The notes under the pieces: model-generated
What the model was told of the DNA's origin: nothing
What the model saw: the letters and a program-made list of their open reading frames with translations, nothing else
The model's database searches: none
In this document: piece by piece, positions 1 through 4,979 of the stretch
How the letters are laid out: each line of letters opens with the position of its first letter
Numbering within the stretch: position 1 is the first letter of the stretch
NCBI GenBank assembly: GCA_012514865.1
Contig: JAAYZO010000241.1
Coordinates: forward strand, 1 to 6,087
Origin: Lentisphaerota bacterium
GTDB lineage: Bacteria > Verrucomicrobiota > Lentisphaeria > Oligosphaerales > JAFGRS01
Direction of reading: 5' to 3'
DNA length: 6,087 nucleotides
Position numbers and translations under genes: made by a program

Positions 1-158
1 AGATGGCCGGCCAGGATGATCACCACGCCCCACACCAGACCGGCCTCGCCAAGCTGGCTGCCGGCCCAGATCTCGGCAACACTGATGGCAATACCGGCCC
101 ACATCAGCCCGACCGCCAGGCTGCTCATGTGACCCCGACCGTGACCGTGGTAGTCCAT
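1..158 (-). CDS. N-terminal part of a predicted small membrane protein (truncated by window edge)
   Basis: The reading frame starts at an ATG at 158-156 and stays open to the left edge, giving 52 complete codons. The protein begins MDYHGHGRGHMSS, a short His/Gly-rich stretch. Two hydrophobic stretches follow: roughly residues 13-31 (rich in Leu, Ala, Val, Ile, with Trp) and 38-52 (GEAGLVWGVVIILAG). This suggests two transmembrane helices near the N terminus of an inner-membrane protein. The frame also continues upstream of the ATG to a possible GTG start at 197-195, so the start is uncertain. No strong Shine-Dalgarno is visible; a GAGG lies about 11 nt upstream of the ATG. The gene is divergent from the DUF1638-HyuA gene. 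I do not recognise the family. The hydrophobic pattern and the fitting start support it, but the short length leaves chance possible. Confidence 0.42.
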   Translation of the reverse strand, partial: MDYHGHGRGHMSSLAVGLMWAGIAISVAEIWAGSQLGEAGLVWGVVIILAGH

Positions 159-244
159 GTCGTCCGTGCCCTCGCCGCTGAACTGCCCTGCCGCCACCCC
201 CGGCCCACCACCGCGGAAAGCCGTGCGACAACACGAGAAGCGGA

Positions 245-272
245 ACTATACCCCCGCGGCGCGCCCCGGCAA
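245..272 (-). promoter_or_regulatory. Candidate sigma70-type promoter for the left membrane-protein gene
   Basis: Read on the minus strand, TTGCCG (272-267) is followed after 16 nt by TATAGT (250-245). These match the -35 and -10 consensus hexamers at 4/6 and 5/6. Transcription would run leftward and give a 5' leader of about 80 nt before the ATG at 158. The intergenic region is very GC-rich, so the AT-containing -10 stands out. The call rests only on consensus match and position. No equally good promoter is visible for the divergent plus-strand gene; a TATGTT at 290-295 has no fitting -35. Confidence 0.25.
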
Positions 273-318
273 CGGACCGCCGGCGGCGCTATGTTACGGC
301 TTTTCACGGCACGATCCC

Positions 319-323
319 AAGGA
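319..323 (+). promoter_or_regulatory. Shine-Dalgarno that sets the start of the DUF1638-HyuA gene
   Basis: AAGGA lies 7 nt before the ATG at 331. The frame is open from 157, but the extra 58 residues from that upstream ATG are Pro/Arg-rich and low-complexity, with no domain-like features. By contrast, MATDRIAVIACGVLEW from 331 looks like the beta-strand-plus-Cys start expected of a DUF1638 domain. The start is therefore placed at 331. Confidence 0.6.
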
Positions 324-330
324 CTTCACC

Positions 331-3087
331 ATGGCCACCGATCGCATCGCGGTCATCGCCTGCGGCGTACTGGAGTGGAATATCGAGCGCCTGCGCGACC
401 GCCTGGACTGCCACGACCTCATCGTGCGCATCCTGCCCGGGCAGCTCCACAACGACCCGCATCGCCTGCGCGAACTCCTGCAGGCCCAGATCGACGAACT
501 CGACCACGAAGGCGGCCTGCGCGGCATCGCCATCGCCTACGGCGTCTGCGGCCGTGGCACCCTGCGCCTCCAGGCCCGGCGCGTGCCCCTGGTCCTGCCA
601 CGCGTCCAGGACTGCATCGGAGCCCTCCTCGGCTCACACCACCGCCATATGGAGCAGTTCGGACAGTTCCCCGGCACACGCTACCTCAGCCAGGGATGGT
701 ACGACAGCAATGTCGCCAAACGCACCAGCGAGCGCTACCACACCGCCCGCAATGACTCGCTGTTCGGGCCGTCGTATGACGACCTCGAGCAGCGCTACGG
801 ACCCGATAACGCCCGCTTCATCGCCGAGTTCCGCGACTCGTGGAAGCGCAACTACACGCGCTCGGCCTACATCGATTTCGAGGGCGAAGAGCCGTCGGCG
901 CCGGCCCGGCAGGCCTCCGAGGCCCTCGCCGCCGAGCTGGGATGGGCCCACGCCTGCATTCCCGGCGACGAGAGCCTCCTGGCGGCCCTCATCACCGGCG
1001 ACTGGGCCGACTACCGGCTCATCGTCGTGCCGCCGGGCCATACCACCGCGGCCGCACCCGGCGAGGCGGTCTTCGGCTTCACCCTCGGCATCGACAGCCA
1101 TATCGAGGAAATCCTGGCGCGCTTCGCCTCGGCCCGACCGCCCGAAGCCCCGACCCGCCAGGGCCTCGGCCTCGGCATCGACACCGGCGGAACCTACACC
1201 GACGCCGTCATCTACGACTTCGGCAAGGGCACCGTCCTCGCCCAGGCCAAGGCGCCGACCATCCACGACGACCTCGTCGTCGGCATCCGCGCCGCCCTCG
1301 CCGACCTGCCCGCCGAGGCCGTCCGAAAGGTCGACCGCGTCGGCCTCAGCACCACCCTGGCCACCAATGCCGCCGTCGAGGGCAAAGGCCGACCCGTCGC
1401 CCTCTTCGTCATGAGCGCCTTCGCGGTCGACACCGACCGCCTGCCCTTCCGCTTCGTGCGCCACCTGCGCGGCGCCATGACCATCGAGGGCAGCGAGACC
1501 GAACCGGTCGACCCCGAGGAGGTCCGCCGCTACGCCATCGAGGCCCGCGACGCCGGCTGCGAAGCCATCGCGGTGAGCGGCTTCGGCAGCGTCATCAACC
1601 CGGCCCACGAGGTCCTCGTGGCACGCCTGGCCTTCGAGGCCTCCGGCCTGCATGCGGTCTGCGGCCATGAGCTGACCAGCGAGCTGAACTTCCTGGAACG
1701 CGCCAGCACCGCCGGCATGAATGCCCGCCTGGTGCCGCTCATCGAGGCCCTCCTCGACGCCGTCACCGCCGCCCTCGCCGAGTACGGCCTCGACGGCGTC
1801 CGCGTCATGGTCGCCAAGGGCGACGGCAGCCAGCTCCTCGCCGAGGTCGCCCGACAGCTCCCCGTCGAGACCGTCCTCAGCGGCCCCGCCGCCAGCGTCG
1901 TCGGCGCCGCCCGCGTCTTCGGCGTCCGCGATGCCGTGGTCGCCGATATGGGCGGCACCACCCTGGACGTCGCCGTCCTGCGCCGCGGCCTGCCCGAACT
2001 CAGCGAGCGCGGCGCCCGCATCGGCGACTTCCAGACCAGCGTCCGCGCCATGGCCGTGCAGACCATCGGCCTCGGCGGCGACAGCGAGATCGACCTCTCC
2101 GGCTGGCCGGCCGTACGCCTCGGCCCGCGCCGCGTCATACCCATCTGCCGCCTCGCCGAAACCGAGCCGCGCTGCGCCCAGCGCCTCCCCGACCTCCTGC
2201 GCGACGTCCTCTCACGAACCCGCCACGCCACCGACGTCGTCGCCCTCACCGGCCACACCGACCCGGCCACCGATCGCATCCTGGCCCAGCTCACCGATGG
2301 GCCCCTCCTGCTCTCGACCCTCGCCCAGCGCCTCAACCGCCCCGCCGCCGACTACCTGCCCTGGCAGGCCCTCGAGGACCACGGCCGGCTGCGGCGCTAT
2401 GGCCTTACCCTCACCGATGTCCTCCACGTCCAGAGCCACTTCAGTGCCTTCGATGGCGCCCTCTCCCAAGCCGTCCTCGACCACTGGGCCATGCTCCTGG
2501 AGGCCAGCCGCGAGGAGATCCTCGAGGCCATCCTCCACGAGTTCCGCCGCCTCGTCATCGATACGGTCCTCTCCGTCGGACTGCCCCCGCGCAGCCCATG
2601 GTCCAACGGCGGCGACCTCCGCCACTGGCTGACCAGCCGCATGGCCGACCACGAGCCCGAGGGCGAGGCCCTCCTGGAGTGCCGCATGAGAGTGCCCCTG
2701 GTCGGCGTCGGCGCCCCCGTCGGAGCCCTCTTCCCGTCCCTGTCACGACACCTCGGCACCGACGTCATCCTCGGCGATCTCTCGCCGGTAGCCAATGCCG
2801 TCGGCGCCATCGCCGGCGATGTCATGCTGCGCGAAATCGCCACGGTCCGCATCCGCGACGACGGGGTCTTCGTCTGCAGCTGGCGCGGCGGCGCCGACCG
2901 CGTCGCCGACCTCGGCACCGCCCTCGACCGCTGCACCAACGCCCTCGGCGAGATCCTCCGCCGTGAAGCCGCCGCCAACCGCATCGCCTTCACCGAACCG
3001 GCCTTCACCCTCGTCCGACAGGAAGCCCGAACCCGCGACGGCGCCCTCTTCCTCGGCGTCACCCTGCGCGCCGAACTGCGCGGCTGA
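331..3087 (+). CDS. DUF1638 domain fused to hydantoinase/oxoprolinase (HyuA-like) ASKHA ATPase domain
   Basis: This encodes a 918-residue protein, probably cytoplasmic, with no signal peptide or membrane segment. Residues 1 to about 265 resemble DUF1638: ACG near 10-12, YGVCGRG at 70-76, PRVQDCI at 90-96 and GTRYLSQGW at 115-123. Conserved Cys11, Cys73 and Cys95 and nearby His residues could bind a metal or cofactor (inference). After a short linker, residues 279 to about 915 are HyuA-like. They show phosphate-1 motif GIDTGGTYTDAVIYD (282-296), STTLATNA (340-347), SGPAASVVGA (517-526), phosphate-2 DMGGTTLDVAVL (539-550) and GLGGDSEIDLS (580-590). This is the actin-like ATPase fold that uses ATP in hydantoin or 5-oxoproline ring opening and related reactions. 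No HyuB-type partner subunit is in the window. From memory, DUF1638 genes often sit near corrinoid methyltransferase genes, so an ATP-dependent activation role is possible; a ring-opening enzyme is the alternative. Codon use is strongly C-ended, consistent with a resident gene. Confidence 0.88.
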   Translation: MATDRIAVIACGVLEWNIERLRDRLDCHDLIVRILPGQLHNDPHRLRELLQAQIDELDHEGGLRGIAIAYGVCGRGTLRLQARRVPLVLPRVQDCIGALLGSHHRHMEQFGQFPGTRYLSQGWYDSNVAKRTSERYHTARNDSLFGPSYDDLEQRYGPDNARFIAEFRDSWKRNYTRSAYIDFEGEEPSAPARQASEALAAELGWAHACIPGDESLLAALITGDWADYRLIVVPPGHTTAAAPGEAVFGFTLGIDSHIEEILARFASARPPEAPTRQGLGLGIDTGGTYTDAVIYDFGKGTVLAQAKAPTIHDDLVVGIRAALADLPAEAVRKVDRVGLSTTLATNAAVEGKGRPVALFVMSAFAVDTDRLPFRFVRHLRGAMTIEGSETEPVDPEEVRRYAIEARDAGCEAIAVSGFGSVINPAHEVLVARLAFEASGLHAVCGHELTSELNFLERASTAGMNARLVPLIEALLDAVTAALAEYGLDGVRVMVAKGDGSQLLAEVARQLPVETVLSGPAASVVGAARVFGVRDAVVADMGGTTLDVAVLRRGLPELSERGARIGDFQTSVRAMAVQTIGLGGDSEIDLSGWPAVRLGPRRVIPICRLAETEPRCAQRLPDLLRDVLSRTRHATDVVALTGHTDPATDRILAQLTDGPLLLSTLAQRLNRPAADYLPWQALEDHGRLRRYGLTLTDVLHVQSHFSAFDGALSQAVLDHWAMLLEASREEILEAILHEFRRLVIDTVLSVGLPPRSPWSNGGDLRHWLTSRMADHEPEGEALLECRMRVPLVGVGAPVGALFPSLSRHLGTDVILGDLSPVANAVGAIAGDVMLREIATVRIRDDGVFVCSWRGGADRVADLGTALDRCTNALGEILRREAAANRIAFTEPAFTLVRQEARTRDGALFLGVTLRAELRG

Positions 3088-3090
3088 AGG

Positions 3091-3133
3091 ACCATCCGGC
3101 AAGTGCGTACTCCCTGGCGCCGTACCGGGTGGT
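3091..3133 (+). terminator. Weak hairpin just after the DUF1638-HyuA stop codon
   Basis: ACCATCCGG (3091-3099) can pair with CCGGGTGGT (3125-3133), forming nine pairs with one G-T wobble. It begins 3 nt after the stop codon and is followed by only two more T residues. The 25-nt loop is long. Position suggests transcript termination or 3'-end protection, but without a U tract the prediction is weak. Confidence 0.22.
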
Positions 3134-3165
3134 TTCGAGAACGGGGCGAGGGGCATCGACGGAGA

Positions 3166-3273
3166 CTGCCCTCCCCGACCCCAACGGGGCAGCGTCCAAA
3201 AGCCCAGGGTTGCGGTACTCCCGCTACCCTGGGATGCCCCATGGCCATGGCCCCAACCCCAACGAGGGTTGCG
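3166..3273. repeat. GC-rich intergenic repeat element with strong stem-loop
   Basis: This block has two imperfect copies of a CCCCRACCCCAACG-rich motif (3173-3194 and 3251-3273) flanking a strong stem-loop. The stem-loop runs 3203-3233: CCCAGGGT pairs perfectly with ACCCTGGG, and after one T-T mismatch GCGG pairs with CCGC around a 5-nt loop TACTC. A second possible stem pairs CTGCCC (3166-3171) with GGGCAG (3187-3192). A 12-bp palindrome, CCATGGCCATGG, lies at 3239-3250. Reading frames through it give short Pro/Asn/Gly-rich peptides, not a protein. Similar sequence is, as I recall, dispersed between genes in planctomycete-type genomes; one window cannot prove dispersal. A transcript-level role such as a 3'-end structure is possible but only inferred. 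Confidence 0.5.
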
Positions 3274-3310
3274 CCGGTTGGATCGCCAGCCGGCACGTCG
3301 GCACCATGAC

Positions 3311-3490
3311 GCAACCCCCGACCCCCGACCCGCGGGGAAGGAAACGCCGAACGCTCAACGCCCAACGTCAAACGCCCAACACCGGACCCGGGAACCCCCG
3401 ACCCTCGACCCTCGGGGAAGGAAACGCCGAACGCTCAACGCCCAACGTCAAACGCCCAACACCGGTCCCGGGAACCCCCGACCCCCGACC
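3311..3490. repeat. 80-bp tandem repeat, two full copies plus a partial third, with 7-nt internal period
   Basis: Copies at 3311-3390 and 3391-3470 differ at only four positions (3312/3392, 3325/3405, 3332/3412, 3386/3466). A third copy starts at 3471 and loses identity after about 20 nt. Each unit is itself made of degenerate heptamers beginning with A: ACGCCGA, ACGCTCA, ACGCCCA, ACGTCAA, ACGCCCA, ACACCGG, ACCCGGG, then ACCCYCG units, with a GGGGAAGGAA spacer. A 7-nt period gives a 7-residue periodic peptide in every frame (NAQRPTS-like), so the long frames through it are artefacts. The unit has no CRISPR spacer structure. Confidence 0.9.
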
Positions 3491-3501
3491 CTCGACCCTC
3501 G
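3474..3501. repeat. Heptanucleotide microsatellite ACCCYCG, four units
   Basis: Four consecutive heptamers read ACCCCCG, ACCCCCG, ACCCTCG, ACCCTCG, followed by a degenerate ACCCCGC. The same heptamer occurs two or three times at the equivalent place in each preceding 80-bp unit (3314-3327 and 3394-3414). Copy number differs between units, which fits slippage growth and loss. Confidence 0.85.
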
Positions 3502-3513
3502 ACCCCGCGGGCT

Positions 3514-3831
3514 TCACCGGCGCCGTCCCGCTCGGAGAGACTGCGCGACTCGCCGGAAGGCCCAATACCGCCAGGAGAGATCCCGATCCGGTTCCGCGGT
3601 GTGGCAGAGAAGCCCTTCCCCGCTGAACACCACCGCCTTTGCATAGGGGCTGAACCCTCGCCTGCCGGAATTCTCCTCACTGGTCCAGTTGTACTCCCAC
3701 CACTCCAGCGGCTCGACCTGGTCCATGACGCCGACGGAACCACGGCCAGTCTCGGCAGACGCCTGAACGAGAGGCAGGGCGGCTCGCCTCGCCGGCTCCC
3801 CCAGAACCGCCAACACCTGCTCCTTCGTCAT
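3514..3831 (-). pseudogene. BamE/SmpA-OmlA-like small protein, probably 5'-truncated by the adjacent element
   Basis: The 105-residue frame starts MTKEQVLAVLGEPARRA, resembling the first helix motif of SmpA/OmlA (BamE-like) domains, which usually reads GMTxxxVxxxLGxP. It continues with two strand-like segments, WWEYNW (44-49) and YAKAVVFSGEGLLCHTA (63-79). Such domains normally follow a lipoprotein signal peptide or another N-terminal region in envelope proteins; none is present here. The ATG lies 14 nt from the mobile element's left end and has no Shine-Dalgarno at proper spacing; an AAGGA inside the repeat is about 23 nt away. Upstream codons in frame run through the repeat to a TGA inside the transposase gene. 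The C-terminal tail is Arg-rich and ends next to the tandem repeats. The family call is from motif pattern only. An intact small cytoplasmic protein is the alternative. Confidence 0.45.
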
Positions 3832-3835
3832 CGTG

Positions 3836-3853
3836 GTGGGGTCAGTGGGGTCA
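3836..3853. repeat. Tandem 9-bp direct repeat GTGGGGTCA at the element's left boundary
   Basis: GTGGGGTCA occurs at 3836-3844 and again immediately at 3845-3853. The second copy is the outer end of the left inverted repeat and the first lies outside the element. At the right end the motif occurs once. This could be a remnant of an insertion target resembling the element end, or of an earlier nested end. Confidence 0.8.
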
Positions 3854-3873
3854 GTCCTTATAATTGCATTTAG
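3846..3873 (+). repeat. Left terminal inverted repeat of the mobile element (28 bp)
   Basis: Reading inward it starts TGGGGTCAGTCC, then contains TTATAATTGC and ends ATTTAG. It is perfectly complementary to 4952-4979; pairing fails at the next base on both sides. It contains the TGA stop of the transposase (3853-3851), so the last six transposase residues, KCNYKD, are encoded in the repeat. Immediately inside is a small hairpin (3874-3886). Confidence 0.93.
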
Positions 3874-4888
3874 CGGCTCTCAGCCGGGCCTCGATGGCAG
3901 ACACCCGGGCCTTCAGGTCCTCGGACGCTGCGATGCGGCCGGCCATCAGGCTGCGGGCCCGGCTCAGCGCTCCGACGGTGATCGGCCCCAGGTCCTGCCC
4001 CAGTTCGGAGAGCGTGTACCGGCCCCGGCAGCAGGTCGCGGCCAGGTAGAGCAGGACCTGACGCGACTCGTCCCCCCGGCGGTGCCGCTTCAGAAGGGCC
4101 TGCTCGCCGCACCCATACGCCTCGGCGACCGCGGCCTTGACCTCGTCCAGGGGACACCAGGCCTGCAGGGCGCGCCGCTGCCGGCTCTCGCTGCGGGTGT
4201 TGACGTTGTCAGCCAGGTCGGCCAGGCCGCGGCGGATGCGGTCCACGAAGCTGTCACTGCCGATGATCGCCTGGGCCGCGGCGGCTTCCCACGGGTCCCA
4301 CATGCCTTCGGTCAGGCCCTGCTCAACGTACGTCGCGTAGGCAGCCTGACGCTCCTTCAGCGACTTGCCCCAAGGCCGCAGGACGGCGACGCGATCCAGC
4401 CACTCCGGACAGCGCCGGAGGCCGACGACCGCGCCATAGCTGCTCCAGGGATACTGCCGGAGCTCACGCTGCAGCACCTCGATCGGCGCCCCTTCCATCG
4501 ACCGGATGCGCACGGGGTTCAGATGGATGTAGCGCGAGACCTCTGAGGCGTAGGCGCGGTCATCCTCTACCAGAAACGCCTTGTACCGGCCCTGGAACAC
4601 ATGCCCGGCCGTCTGGTGACGACGGTTGAAGGTGACCGTGAAGGCTGTCAGGAGGGACTGCATGAAGCGGCCCAGATTGGCCTCTTCGGTCTGAACGTAT
4701 CCATGGAAGTGGTTGGTCATCAGACAGTACGCACGAATCCGCACGCGGAAGATCTCGGCGTACTTCACCAGGTACTCGAGCAGCAGTTCCCGGTCGCGGT
4801 CCTCACTCAATACCGGGAAGCGGAAGTTGCCTCGGCAGATGACGTGGTAGCAGGCGCTCGGGAACTCGACTCGTAAAGGACGGGCCAT
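3851..4888 (-). CDS. REP-associated tyrosine transposase (RAYT; Y1_Tnp, IS200-like)
   Basis: This 345-residue protein is a single-strand-specific DNA nickase/joining enzyme of the HUH superfamily. The N-terminal catalytic domain (about 1-130) starts MARPLRVEFPSACYHVICRGN, typical of the family. It has the HUH motif H60-F61-H62 in CLMTNHFHGYVQT, then GHVFQGRYKAFLVEDD (95-110) and RYIHLNPVRI (119-128). Tyr120 in the last motif is the likely nucleophile by its position in the family, though this needs an alignment. Residues about 240-320 look like the C-terminal DnaA-like helix-turn-helix found in longer RAYTs (LLYLAATCCRGRYTLSELGQDLG). The ATG is supported by GGAG (4901-4898) 9 nt upstream. The frame is intact, so it may be active. 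The final six residues and the stop lie within the left inverted repeat. Confidence 0.9.
   Translation of the reverse strand: MARPLRVEFPSACYHVICRGNFRFPVLSEDRDRELLLEYLVKYAEIFRVRIRAYCLMTNHFHGYVQTEEANLGRFMQSLLTAFTVTFNRRHQTAGHVFQGRYKAFLVEDDRAYASEVSRYIHLNPVRIRSMEGAPIEVLQRELRQYPWSSYGAVVGLRRCPEWLDRVAVLRPWGKSLKERQAAYATYVEQGLTEGMWDPWEAAAAQAIIGSDSFVDRIRRGLADLADNVNTRSESRQRRALQAWCPLDEVKAAVAEAYGCGEQALLKRHRRGDESRQVLLYLAATCCRGRYTLSELGQDLGPITVGALSRARSLMAGRIAASEDLKARVSAIEARLRAAKCNYKD
3874..3886. other. Small subterminal hairpin inside the element's left end
   Basis: CGGCT (3874-3878) pairs with AGCCG (3882-3886) around a CTC loop, directly next to the inverted repeat. Y1 transposases recognise subterminal hairpins in single-stranded DNA, so its location is suggestive. 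No matching hairpin is evident at the right end, and a 5-bp stem in GC-rich coding DNA is easily chance. Confidence 0.3.
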
Positions 4889-4951
4889 GGCACAGCACTC
4901 CGTATGACCTCGCGCGGGATGCGCACAGCAGAACCCTAAGACCGATCGCGC

Positions 4952-4979
4952 CTAAATGCAATTATAAGGACTGACCCCA
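4952..4979 (-). repeat. Right terminal inverted repeat of the mobile element (28 bp)
   Basis: This is a perfect reverse complement of 3846-3873. On the minus strand it reads inward TGGGGTCAGTCC, then TTATAATTGC, and contains a consensus TATAAT box (4966-4961) pointing toward the transposase gene, 73 nt before its ATG. No good -35 hexamer is visible at 16-18 nt upstream. It also encodes the last five residues (WGQSL) and the TAA stop (4964-4962) of the AraC-family gene. Confidence 0.93.

Larger units (their letters stand above)
3846..4979 (-). mobile_element. RAYT/IS200-like transposon with perfect 28-bp terminal inverted repeats
   Basis: This 1134-bp unit is bounded by perfect 28-bp inverted repeats (3846-3873 and 4952-4979) and carries only a Y1/HUH-type transposase on the minus strand. 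No target-site duplication of 3 bp or more is evident outside the repeats, as expected for HUH single-strand chemistry. Classical IS200/IS605 elements lack terminal inverted repeats, and RAYT genes are usually single-copy genes flanked by REP hairpins. The structure is therefore noteworthy. The element lies at the 3' end of the AraC gene on one side and in front of a truncated small frame on the other, all in one orientation. The open frame and perfect repeats suggest recent insertion. Confidence 0.82.

Noticed and set aside
157..330. Upstream ATG at 157 as start of the DUF1638-HyuA protein
   Set aside because: The added 58 residues are low-complexity, and the ATG at 331 has AAGGA at ideal spacing and begins the domain-like sequence.
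3..755. Long plus-strand frame of about 250 codons overlapping the start of the main gene
   Set aside because: Its translation is rich in Arg, Pro, His and Ala without domain motifs, and from 331 it is an off-frame shadow of the DUF1638 domain.
634..1668. Minus-strand frame of about 344 codons opposite the main gene
   Set aside because: The product is Gly/Ala/Asp-rich, typical of antisense reading of C-ended GC-rich codons, with no recognisable domain.
3311..3490. CRISPR-like array
   Set aside because: The 80-bp units are nearly identical end to end, with no unique spacers between short repeats.
3129..3626. Plus-strand frames through the repeat region
   Set aside because: They translate the heptamer repeat into periodic peptides and exist in all frames, so they are repeat artefacts.
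3833..4546. Plus-strand frame of about 237 codons opposite the transposase
   Set aside because: It is an antisense shadow; the minus-strand frame has the HUH motif, a ribosome binding site and family features.
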